NCBI RefSeq assembly: GCF_900106745.1 | Contig: NZ_FNNV01000020.1 | Coordinates: 62,001 to 126,000, forward strand | Direction of reading: 5' to 3' | Source: Paenibacillus sp. CF384 | GTDB taxonomy: Bacteria; Bacillota; Bacilli; Paenibacillales; Paenibacillaceae | Length of the DNA stretch: 64,000 bases | Shown: piece by piece, positions 9,121-16,076 of the stretch | How positions within the stretch are numbered: position 1 is the first letter of the stretch | Layout of the letters: each line of letters opens with the position of its first letter | The notes under the pieces: generated by a model | What the model saw: only the letters and a program-made list of their open reading frames with translations | Database searches by the model: none | Told to the model about the DNA's origin: nothing | Program-made: the position numbers and the translations under genes

Positions 9121-9300
9121 TTGCTCAAGGTGGTGGTGCTTGTGGTGGTGGTGGTGCTCTTGGTGTTCGTGTTGATGTTGGTTGTTGATGTTGGTTGTTG
9201 ATGTTGGTGTTGGTAGTTGCTCTCGGTGTTGGTGTTGGTGTTGGTTGTTGCTCTTGGTGTTGGTGTTTGGTTGTTGCTCTTGGTGTCGGTATGTCTCGTT
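9121..9300. repeat. G/T-rich low-complexity tract
   Basis: About 180 bp built from imperfect GGTGTT, GGTTGTTG and GGTGGT units with strong strand asymmetry (G+T on the plus strand). It looks like slippage-generated sequence. No coding function is supported. Confidence 0.75.
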
Positions 9301-9352
9301 GAACTTCGATTAGGCGGGCATTACTGAAGTGGTGTGCAAGGAGGCGTTCATA

Positions 9353-9376
9353 ATTATATATCAAATATACAACTTA
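9353..9376 (-). promoter_or_regulatory. Operator-like motif, copy 1
   Basis: Read on the minus strand it contains AAGTTGTATATTTGATATAT, an imperfect palindrome TTGTATAT-TTG-ATATATAA. It matches the motif at 9461-9482 in opposite orientation. The likely ligand is the adjacent GntR/PBP regulator; this is inference. Confidence 0.5.
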
Positions 9377-9443
9377 TAAACTTTGCTAGGTGGCTGTTTA
9401 CCTGCATCATACTCCCATATTAGAGCCTCTGTAAAGAAAAAAA

Positions 9444-9482
9444 TTGGAAACTCGCAAAGAAAGTTGTATATTCATTATATCA
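9444..9482 (+). promoter_or_regulatory. Promoter of the GntR-type regulator with overlapping operator-like motif
   Basis: TTGGAA (9444-9449), a 17-bp spacer and TATATT (9467-9472) form a good vegetative promoter. The motif AAGTTGTATATT...TTATATCA (9461-9482) covers the -10 box and is the inverted partner of the 9353-9376 copy, which suggests autoregulation and control of the divergent cluster. Confidence 0.6.
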
Positions 9483-9501
9483 GGAGAGAGAGTGTGATTA
9501 G

Positions 9502-10605
9502 ATGACTGTACCAACGAAACGAGTTCCTCTTTACAACCAGATACGCACGTACATAACCGACCAAATCGTACAAGGCCAGCTGCTCCCCGGAGATCGACTG
9601 CCATCGGAAAACGAGCTTGCGGAGCATTTTGGCGTCAGCCGCATTACCGTCAAAGGTGCCTTATCCTCCCTCGTGAAAGAAGGCACCGTTTACCGCATTC
9701 AGGGCAAAGGCTCCTTCATTGCGGACCAAGCCCAGGGTGAGCCTCTTCGTTATCAAACGCCGGAAATTCGCAAGCTGAAGCTGATCTCCTTGCTGATCCC
9801 CAGCCTGAAAACCGCCTATATGGTGAATTTGGTCAAAGGTGTGGAAAACGCCGCTTCGAGTCAAGGCTACCGCGTTATTGTCTCGCTGACTCATGAGTCG
9901 GTAGAAACAGAGTGTCAGCTGCTTGCTGAAGCTGAGGAAATGGGCGTTGCAGGTGTCATCGTCTACCCTGTCGAAGGGGAGAGCTATAACGAGGATATTC
10001 TGCGGATGACCTTGCGCGGCTACCCGATTGTGGTCATTGACCGCTATCTCAAAGGGCTTGAAACCAACTGCGTATGCACGGATCACTTCAGCGGAGCCTA
10101 TGCGGCCACGTCACATCTCATTGATGCGGGGCATTTCCGGATTGCCTTCCTGACCGCTCCATACACGGGAACGACGAGCATGGAGGACCGGCTCGAAGGC
10201 TATCGGCAAGCCTTGGCTGACCATGCCTTATTAAGTGATCCAAGACTCGTCTTTACCCGGACGGAGCCGGAACAAATAGAGCTCTACTTGCAGCAAAATC
10301 CGGATATCACCGCTGTATTCGCGCTAAACTCCTCACTCGGCCTGAAAGTATTCGCGGCTGCGGAGCGGCTGCAGCTCTCCATTCCCGATCAATTGTCGGT
10401 TATCTTCTTCGATGACTATGAATACTCGACCCGGTGGACGCTGCGTCCGACCTGTATCCTTCAGCAGGAAGAAGAGATCGGCGCCCAAGCCGGCCGACTC
10501 ATGCTCTCGCTTGTCGCCAATCCTGCCCAGGAGCGCAAGAAGATCGTGCTGTCTCCGCGTCTTGTGATCGGTGGCACAACGGCTGCACCTTCCTTCCGGG
10601 CATAA
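9502..10605 (+). CDS. GntR-type regulator with LacI/PBP-like effector domain (AraR-like architecture)
   Basis: The 367-residue protein has an N-terminal GntR winged helix (about residues 8-75: VPLYNQIRTYITDQIVQGQL, LPSENELAEHFGVSRITVKG, YRIQGKGSFI) joined to a periplasmic-binding-protein-like effector domain (LISLLIPSLKTAYMVNLVKG, GVAGVIVYPVEGE, TAVFALNSSLGLKVF, SVIFFDDYEYS). This is the arrangement of AraR: a repressor released by a sugar. It is divergent from the carbohydrate cluster, and paired operator-like motifs lie at its own promoter. The effector is probably the imported sugar or a derivative; that is inference. Confidence 0.9.
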   Translation: MTVPTKRVPLYNQIRTYITDQIVQGQLLPGDRLPSENELAEHFGVSRITVKGALSSLVKEGTVYRIQGKGSFIADQAQGEPLRYQTPEIRKLKLISLLIPSLKTAYMVNLVKGVENAASSQGYRVIVSLTHESVETECQLLAEAEEMGVAGVIVYPVEGESYNEDILRMTLRGYPIVVIDRYLKGLETNCVCTDHFSGAYAATSHLIDAGHFRIAFLTAPYTGTTSMEDRLEGYRQALADHALLSDPRLVFTRTEPEQIELYLQQNPDITAVFALNSSLGLKVFAAAERLQLSIPDQLSVIFFDDYEYSTRWTLRPTCILQQEEEIGAQAGRLMLSLVANPAQERKKIVLSPRLVIGGTTAAPSFRA

Positions 10606-10613
10606 GCCGTTAT

Positions 10614-10639
10614 GTTTCAACTCCCTGTGGAAGGGGTAT
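10614..10639 (+). promoter_or_regulatory. Candidate sigma-B promoter of the rsbV-rsbW-sigB operon
   Basis: GTTTCA (10614-10619), exactly 14 bp, then GGGTAT (10634-10639) closely matches the sigma-B consensus GTTTAA-N14-GGGWAT. It lies 43 bp before the rsbV start, as expected for an autoregulated sigma-B operon. Confidence 0.7.
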
Positions 10640-10681
10640 ACAACTCGTAATAAGAAATTTAAGATACAGGAGCGTCGAGCT

Positions 10682-11005
10682 ATGAAACAAACCGATAAAC
10701 TATTTTTGCGTACGGAGAATCAGGAAGGCAAATGTATCGTTTATGTCGGAGGCGAGCTGGATTTGGAGTCCGCCGTTCATATGCGTGCAGTGATGACCCC
10801 ACTGATTGAATTGACCGATCGAGAACTGACCCTTAATTTGCGCGAGCTCCGTTATGTGGATAGTACCGGCATCGGCATTCTCGTGTCCGTGCTGAAAGCC
10901 AGACATGCCAAGCAAGCACCATTTTCCGTGGAAGCTGTCCCGACTCATATTCGCAAGCTGTTCGACATGACGGGCATCACGCCATTTTTACTCAAACAAG
11001 CCTAG
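10682..11005 (+). CDS. rsbV: Anti-sigma factor antagonist (STAS domain), RsbV-like
   Basis: A 107-residue STAS protein. The phosphorylatable serine lies in YVDSTGIGIL (Ser61), the hallmark of RsbV/SpoIIAA. In the partner-switching model the unphosphorylated form binds RsbW and frees sigma-B; RsbW phosphorylates it and a PP2C phosphatase (a candidate is encoded at 14740-15930) reactivates it. The start is the ATG at 10682 with AGGAGCGTCGAGCT in front; an upstream in-frame ATG would add residues overlapping the promoter. First gene of a tight three-gene operon. Confidence 0.92.
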   Translation: MKQTDKLFLRTENQEGKCIVYVGGELDLESAVHMRAVMTPLIELTDRELTLNLRELRYVDSTGIGILVSVLKARHAKQAPFSVEAVPTHIRKLFDMTGITPFLLKQA

Positions 11006-11038
11006 TAGGTAATTGCAGCAGAAAGGGACGAGCGCATA

Positions 11039-11518
11039 ATGAACATACAAGTCGAAGAAGTAATCACCTTGCAGGTGCCGGCTTCGGCGGAATATATTGA
11101 TCTGGTTCGATTGACTCTCTATGGCTTAGCTGTCAAAATCGGATTCTCCTTCGAGGAAATCGAGGATATGAAAGTCGCGGTGTCCGAGGCGTGCAACAAT
11201 GCGGTTCTGTACGCTTACGGCGATTTGAGCTCCGGGCAGGCCGCTCCCGTTCCACAGCCTGCGCCGCGAATCGAGGTGCGCTTTATTAAGAAGAACGATG
11301 CCCTCTCCATTGTTGTCAAAGATGACGGACGCAGCTTTGACGCAACAGCCGCAGCCGCACGTGCGAAGCCGGTAAACGGACAATCGATCGATGAACTTCA
11401 GGCAGGCGGACTTGGCCTGTACTTGATGCAAGCGCTGATGGATGATGTGGAAGTGAACAGCGAAACGGGAACGGAAGTGGTTCTTACCAAGCGCCTTGTC
11501 AAAAGCGGTGAATTGTAA
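11039..11518 (+). CDS. rsbW: Anti-sigma factor serine kinase, RsbW-like
   Basis: The 159-residue protein is a GHKL ATPase: N-box VSEACNNAVLYAYG, G1 box VKDDGRSFD and G2 box GGLGLYLMQALMDDV. It would bind and inhibit the sigma factor encoded next and phosphorylate RsbV. Length and gene order match B. subtilis RsbW. Its TAA stop overlaps the ATG of sigB (TAATG), so anti-sigma and sigma factor are translationally coupled. SpoIIAB is the other family member to consider, but the neighbouring sigma factor and sigma-B-type promoter favour RsbW. Confidence 0.9.
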   Translation: MNIQVEEVITLQVPASAEYIDLVRLTLYGLAVKIGFSFEEIEDMKVAVSEACNNAVLYAYGDLSSGQAAPVPQPAPRIEVRFIKKNDALSIVVKDDGRSFDATAAAARAKPVNGQSIDELQAGGLGLYLMQALMDDVEVNSETGTEVVLTKRLVKSGEL

Positions 11519-12297
11519 TGAGCGCGCCGCAGCCGATTAAGCAGCCCACGCCCACAAGCATGGAACTTATAATGGCTTATCAAAGCGATCCGTCCAACGA
11601 AATCGCTGAACAGCTCATCACCCATTACGAGTCGATGGTTCGAATGGCCGCCGGTAAAATTTCGCGTAACCGCCCGGATTTGTACGAGGATTTAATGCAA
11701 GTGGGCCAGATTGCGCTGCTTCGTTTATTCGGCCAATTCGACAGTTCGCTCGGCGTGCAGTTTGAGCCTTACGCCATGAAGAGTATCATTGGGCATATGA
11801 AAAATTATCTCCGCGACAAGTCGTGGTACGTTCAGGTCCCTCGTCGGATCAAGGAGAAAGGAATCGCCGTTCAGCAAGCCATCGATGAGCTGACCGTGAA
11901 GCTTGAACGTTCTCCGAGGATCGAAGAAATCGCCGAGGTCATGTCGCTGTCCGTGGAAGAAACGACTGAAATTCTGGCAGGTCGCGAGCTCTATCATTAC
12001 GTCTCGCTGGACACGCCGATTTCGGATGATGACAATACGTCATCGCTTGGTGATTTGCTCGGATCGGATTCCAATGATTTTGACAATATCGATCGGCGAC
12101 TCGATCTCCAGGCTGCGCTCTCGAAGCTGAAGGCCGAGGAGCAGAAAGTGCTGCTGCTGGCCTATCAGGATGGGCTTCCCCAGCGACAGATCGCGGATCA
12201 GCTTGGCATATCACAAATGAGTATTTCCCGAATACAGCGGCGTGCGATCGATAAACTAAAGCAGCTGCTGCATGAGCATCATGAGCAGGAAGAGTAG
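11518..12297 (+). CDS. sigB: Sigma-B/F/G-family RNA polymerase sigma factor
   Basis: A 259-residue sigma-70 family factor with region 2 (YEDLMQVGQIALLRLFGQFD, FEPYAMKSIIGHMKNYLRD), region 3 (PRIEEIAEVMSLSVEET) and region 4 helix-turn-helix (LPQRQIADQLGISQMSISRIQ). The absence of region 1.1 and the rsbV-rsbW context identify the general-stress or sporulation group. It is made from a TAATG junction with rsbW. The upstream GTTTCA-N14-GGGTAT promoter suggests it transcribes its own operon. A terminator follows at once. Confidence 0.9.
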   Translation: MSAPQPIKQPTPTSMELIMAYQSDPSNEIAEQLITHYESMVRMAAGKISRNRPDLYEDLMQVGQIALLRLFGQFDSSLGVQFEPYAMKSIIGHMKNYLRDKSWYVQVPRRIKEKGIAVQQAIDELTVKLERSPRIEEIAEVMSLSVEETTEILAGRELYHYVSLDTPISDDDNTSSLGDLLGSDSNDFDNIDRRLDLQAALSKLKAEEQKVLLLAYQDGLPQRQIADQLGISQMSISRIQRRAIDKLKQLLHEHHEQEE

Positions 12298-12298
12298 G

Positions 12299-12346
12299 AG
12301 CACGCTGTAGGCCGAGCATCATGGCCGCGGCGTGCTTTTGTGTTTT
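12299..12346 (+). terminator. Intrinsic terminator after sigB
   Basis: AGCACGC pairs with GCGTGCT, with an inner GGCC/GGCC pair, followed by a T-rich tail starting at 12336. Confidence 0.8.
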
Positions 12347-12370
12347 TGGATAAAATTGTCGGCGGCGCTG

Positions 12371-12400
12371 TTGTGCTTCACGCGGGGTTCGCGTTATGAT
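12371..12400 (+). promoter_or_regulatory. Candidate promoter of the CorA-like gene
   Basis: TTGTGC (12371-12376), an 18-bp spacer and TATGAT (12395-12400), about 48 bp before the start codon. Confidence 0.4.
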
Positions 12401-12447
12401 GGTAACATGTATAGCTATACGCACGGACAAGCAGGAGGCTCTAAACT

Positions 12448-13659
12448 ATGATGCATCGGATGCTGCAATTTCCGCAAGCGTGGGAATGGCTCATGCTTCA
12501 CGAACAGCGGCCGGCGGGAACGTCCGGTCTTAGTCGCAGCAGCAAAGCAGCAGCCGATGATGCCCTTTCGGAGGCGCCTGCTACTGCTGCTGAACTGGCG
12601 GCAGAGCTGGCCCACGCGAAACAAGCCGTTATCCAAGCCCACCCGGAGCTTGCCGGCTGGATTCATGATGTCGAAGTCGTTGCACACAATCAAATTATCG
12701 TGTCCGAGCTTCCGGGCGGTGACGCTATTCTGCATGGGACCTTGCTGTTCCAGGTGTCAGAGGATGAGAGCGACATTCTTCCTTTGCATTTTCGAATAAC
12801 CGATCGGAAGCTGGTCACCTATATGTCGGATATGCGATTATCCGTGAGGCTGCAGCTTGATCCTTGGCAGGATAAGCTGAACCGCTGCCAGAGTGCGCCG
12901 GAAGGTTTCTTCGTACTGCTTGGCGCCGTGCTGGAGACATTCCATGACGGTCTCGATCGATTCGAGACGCGGCTTGGCGATCTGGAGCAGAAGATGCGCA
13001 AGTCGAACCGTACCGGCCTGATGAATGTCATCTTCGAGCGGCGCTATGAGCTGCTGCACTGGAGCCACTTGTTCATTCCCGTCAAGGAAATTCAAGGCGC
13101 GGCCAGAGAAGCATTCATGCATACGCTGCTGGAGCAGGAAGAGTTCAAACGGATGGAGCTGAAGCTCGACCGTATTCAGGGCCTGCTCAGCCATTATGCT
13201 ATGGAGATCGACACGCTGCTCATGATGGACGATGCCATCTCGAACTTCCGCGGCAACGATATCATGAAGACGCTCACGATCTTCACCGCCTTGTTCATGC
13301 CGGCCACCGTCATCGGCGCCGTCTGGGGCATGAACTTTAAGGATATCCCTTGGGCCAGCGAGCGATGGGGATTCATCACGGTCAGCCTCGTCATCGTTGT
13401 AACCACCATCCTCATCTATTGGTGGTTGTGGCATAAAGGCTGGACAGGCGATCTGCTGACCGGCCGGCACAAGGGCGACCGCGCCGGCAGCTCAGGCGGC
13501 GAAGATCTCGCGCTAGTCGGCGGCGACGATGCGCCCCTGTCGCGGCGAAGCCGAGGCGGCCGCGTCAGCGCAGCGGCGACGGGAGCGGTGCGCTCGGCGG
13601 ACGCCGCCGGCAGCGGCGTCGAACACGACGCGCCGCTGCCGGCGCGAGGGCGGCGATGA
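12448..13659 (+). CDS. corA: CorA-family magnesium transporter with an unusual GC-rich tail
   Basis: The 403-residue protein has a long cytoplasmic N-terminal domain, a helical stalk (residues about 150-280) and two C-terminal membrane segments. The channel signature GMN is present (WGMNFKDIP) directly after the first segment IFTALFMPATVIGAVW; the second is WGFITVSLVIVVTTILIYWW. CorA proteins form pentameric Mg2+/divalent-cation channels. The last roughly 60 residues, after HKGWTGDLLTG, are Gly/Ala/Arg-rich and encoded in DNA of extreme GC content. CorA proteins normally end just after the second segment, so this tail probably arose by loss of the original stop. AGGAGG precedes the ATG. Confidence 0.85.
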   Translation: MMHRMLQFPQAWEWLMLHEQRPAGTSGLSRSSKAAADDALSEAPATAAELAAELAHAKQAVIQAHPELAGWIHDVEVVAHNQIIVSELPGGDAILHGTLLFQVSEDESDILPLHFRITDRKLVTYMSDMRLSVRLQLDPWQDKLNRCQSAPEGFFVLLGAVLETFHDGLDRFETRLGDLEQKMRKSNRTGLMNVIFERRYELLHWSHLFIPVKEIQGAAREAFMHTLLEQEEFKRMELKLDRIQGLLSHYAMEIDTLLMMDDAISNFRGNDIMKTLTIFTALFMPATVIGAVWGMNFKDIPWASERWGFITVSLVIVVTTILIYWWLWHKGWTGDLLTGRHKGDRAGSSGGEDLALVGGDDAPLSRRSRGGRVSAAATGAVRSADAAGSGVEHDAPLPARGRR

Positions 13660-13731
13660 TGCGCTGGTCGCGGGGTGCGGGAGGCGCGGGCGTAGCCGCG
13701 GGGGAGCCTGAGGCGGCGCATGTGGTGAAGT

Positions 13732-14080
13732 TCGCGGGCAGTTTGGGGGAGTTTCTTGAGCTGAGAGACGGATTTTCGTACTCTCAGCTTCTTTTTTATG
13801 CGTTTTCGCCGCTGAGAGTCGGATTTTCCGACTCTCAGCCCTCGGCGCGGGCAGTTCGGGGGAGTTTCTGGTGCTGAGAGACGGATTTTCGTACTTTCAG
13901 CTTCTTTTTTGTGCGGTTTCGCCGCTGAGAGTCGGATTTTCCAACTCTCAGCCCTCGGCACGGGCAGTTTGAGGGAGTTTCTGGAGCTGAGAGACGGAAT
14001 TCCGTACTCTCAGCTTCTTTTTTGTGCGGTTTCGCCGCTGAGAGTCGGATTTTCCGACTCTCAGCCCTCGGCACGGGCAG
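13732..14080. repeat. Tandem array A: three 113-bp units, each with two hairpins
   Basis: Hairpin 1 starts at 13763, 13876 and 13989 (exact 113-bp steps) and has GAGAG(N13)CTCTC, followed by a T-tract like a terminator. Hairpin 2, 28 bp later, has GCTGAGAGTCGGA paired with its perfect complement around TTT (13811-13839 in unit 1). A 39-bp spacer completes the unit. The same 23+28+23+39 layout is found in the array at 30039-30470. Confidence 0.85.
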
Positions 14081-14164
14081 ACTAGCTTGGTTTTTAAGAG
14101 AGACATGCTACTATCGGCGAGGGACATCATGTGCTGTGGGCATATTAGTTGGAGTGCCAGGAAT

Positions 14165-14694
14165 GATAAGCGGCATATCCTCTTATCATGCTTTTTTCAG
14201 GTGGTTTCCCCTACTTTTAGCGGATATGCAGCTTATGGCGAACGAAACCATATGAAATTAGCTAGTTGGTTGAGTTCCTGAGCATGATAAGCGGCATATC
14301 CTCTTATCATGCTTTTTTCGGGCGGTTTCCCCTACTTTTAGCGGATATGCCGCTTACGGCGAACGAAACCATGTGAAATTAGCTAGTTGGTTGAGCTCCT
14401 GAACATGATAAGCGGCATATCCTCTTATCATGCTCTTTTCGGGCGGTTTCCCCTACTTTTAACGGATATGCCGCTTACGGCGAACGAAACCATGTGAAAT
14501 TAGCTAGTTGGTTGAGTTCCTGAGCATGATAAGCGGCATATCCTCTTATCTTGCTTTTTTCGGGCAGTTTCCCCTACTTTTAGCGGATATGCTGCTTACG
14601 GCGAACGAAACCATGTGAAATTAGCTAGTTGGTTGAGTTCCTGAGCATGATAAGCGGCATATCCTCTTATCTTGCTTTTTTCGGGTGGTTTCCC
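14165..14694. repeat. Tandem array of a 121-bp unit, four full copies and a partial fifth
   Basis: The motif GATAAGCGGCATATCC recurs at 14165, 14286, 14407, 14528 and 14649, exactly 121 bp apart, and copies differ at only a few positions. Each full unit holds a long inverted repeat: TAAGCGGCATATCC (14288-14301 in copy 2) and GGATATGCCGCTTA (14343-14356) around a 41-nt loop, plus a nested GATAAG...CTTATC. The last copy is cut where the phosphatase terminator begins. Confidence 0.9.
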
Positions 14695-14696
14695 CT

Positions 14697-14731
14697 AAAC
14701 AAAAAGAGCCCCAGCAACGCGGGGGCTCTTC
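14697..14731 (-). terminator. Intrinsic terminator of the receiver-PP2C phosphatase gene
   Basis: On the minus strand AAGAGCCCC pairs with GGGGCTCTT, followed by TTTTTGTTT. Confidence 0.85.
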
Positions 14732-14739
14732 TAAAAGCG

Positions 14740-15930
14740 CTACTTCAAATCCACAACGACCAAGCAGCGGTCGTCGGATTGCAGCTCCTCCGCCTGCTCG
14801 CGCGAGAAGAGCGCTTCTTCGAGTGCCTGCAGCGGAGCGTGTATGCCATATGGCTGCAGCAGCTCCGTGAGGCTGGCCTCGCGATCTTCCGCGTAGTCGC
14901 TGCCGACGAGGTCGTAGATGCCATCGGTCAGCAGCACGATGCGGTCGCCGGGTCCGATGGCGAGCATGTGCTTCTCGATTGGCATCTCGCTGAACATGCC
15001 GATGGCGACGCCGCCTTGGGCGAAACGTTCGATGCTGCCATCGCTGCGAATGAGCATGCCAGGCGGATGGCCAGCATTCACGTATTCGAGCGTGCCTGCG
15101 CCTAAATCGACGACCATATACAGCCCGGTGAAGTAATACTGGATCAACTGATCCGCAAATTGCAGCTGCAGTGATCGCCGATTCAGCTCCTTGATGACCC
15201 GTTTGGCCCCGGACTGCTTCGTCATCGCTTCCTTGAGCACCGATGCGATAAACATGCACGCCAGCGAGGACGATATGCCATGGCCCATCGCATCAATCAC
15301 AGCTACACCGTAGCGATTCTCATCGATTCGATGCCACGCGTACAAATCGCCGGACAGCTCTTCCGACGGGCGGAATATCGCATCGATGGCAATACGCTCG
15401 TCATCCACCGGCTGCGGGAGCGCCGCCAGCTGCACCTCTCGCGCCAGCTGCAGCTCCTCCCGCATCCGCCGATCTCGCTCCTTATGCCAATCCTTCTGCT
15501 CCTTCAGCCGGAGCGCCACACGAATACGAGCAAGCAGCTCGATTCGATTAATCGGCTTCGTCACATAATCGATCGCTCCGGCATCCAGCGACTCAGCCAG
15601 CTTCTTCGAATCGCCGATCGCCGTCACCATGATGATCGGAATATCCTTCAAACGCGGCGACTCCTGAATCATCGCGCAAGCCGTAATCCCATCCACGCCG
15701 GGCATCATCATATCGAGCAAGATCAAATCGATGTCGTGATCGTCATCGCCCGGCACTTCCTCCGGCTCGAGCCCCTGTTTGTTTAACCCGAGCAAACTAA
15801 ACAATTCGCTGCCAGAGGCAGCCTGCAACACATTCGTATACCCCGCACGCTTCAAAATCTCTCGGACAACCGTAATATTCATCGGATTATCGTCCACGAC
15901 CGCAATTCGCATCTTCAATTTCCTAGGCAT
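14740..15930 (-). CDS. Response-regulator receiver fused to PP2C phosphatase (RsbU/RsbP-like)
   Basis: With the start at 15930 (AAGGAG 6 nt upstream) the protein has 396 residues. Residues 7-130 form a receiver domain (MRIAVVDDNPMN, phosphoacceptor in LILLDMMMPGVDG, KPINRIELL). After a helical linker a PP2C/SpoIIE domain follows with its metal-binding acidic motifs SGDLYA, DAMGHG, TDGIYDLV and DDRCLVVV. Such proteins dephosphorylate STAS antagonists; the rsbV-rsbW-sigB operon 2.5 kb away is the obvious target, with input from an unknown kinase through the receiver. An ATG 36 codons upstream has no good ribosome site. The sigma-B link is inference from context. Confidence 0.88.
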   Translation of the reverse strand: MPRKLKMRIAVVDDNPMNITVVREILKRAGYTNVLQAASGSELFSLLGLNKQGLEPEEVPGDDDHDIDLILLDMMMPGVDGITACAMIQESPRLKDIPIIMVTAIGDSKKLAESLDAGAIDYVTKPINRIELLARIRVALRLKEQKDWHKERDRRMREELQLAREVQLAALPQPVDDERIAIDAIFRPSEELSGDLYAWHRIDENRYGVAVIDAMGHGISSSLACMFIASVLKEAMTKQSGAKRVIKELNRRSLQLQFADQLIQYYFTGLYMVVDLGAGTLEYVNAGHPPGMLIRSDGSIERFAQGGVAIGMFSEMPIEKHMLAIGPGDRIVLLTDGIYDLVGSDYAEDREASLTELLQPYGIHAPLQALEEALFSREQAEELQSDDRCLVVVDLK

Positions 15931-16076
15931 TCTGATCTCCTTATCCTTGTCCTTCACCGGCACGACGTGATGTACTTCGTTACCCCTGCAGATCATGCTT
16001 TGAATCTGGAACATGTAGGACAGCTGCCTAAAGCACATTGGCCCATACCCTCATACACTGATAGCAAGGAGAGTGG

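Larger units (their letters stand above)
8646..9501. other. 856-bp divergent intergenic region
   Basis: Between divergent genes. It holds a cre-like site (8727), four hairpin copies of the GTTGC repeat family (8886-9075), a G/T-rich low-complexity tract (9121-9300) and a pair of inverted operator-like motifs with the regulator promoter (9353-9482). No convincing coding sequence; frames through the G/T tract give only low-complexity translations. Confidence 0.6.
13660..14739. other. 1.08-kb convergent intergenic region filled with tandem arrays
   Basis: Between the corA-like gene (plus) and the phosphatase gene (minus). It begins with about 70 bp of very GC-rich DNA, then the 113-bp array (13732-14080) and the 121-bp array (14165-14694), and ends in the phosphatase terminator. 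Open frames here are periodic artefacts of the repeats. Confidence 0.8.

Noticed and set aside
13732-14130. Open reading frames through the repeat array giving Lys/Ser-rich proteins
   Set aside because: The 113-bp period is not a multiple of three, so frames shift from unit to unit, and none has a ribosome site; the hairpins explain the open frames.
13732-14700. CRISPR array
   Set aside because: Repeat units of 113 and 121 bp have no unique spacers of uniform length, and no cas genes are present.
13480-14700. Mobile element or insertion-sequence remnant in the GC-rich and repeat region
   Set aside because: No transposase fragment, terminal inverted repeats or target-site duplication could be found.
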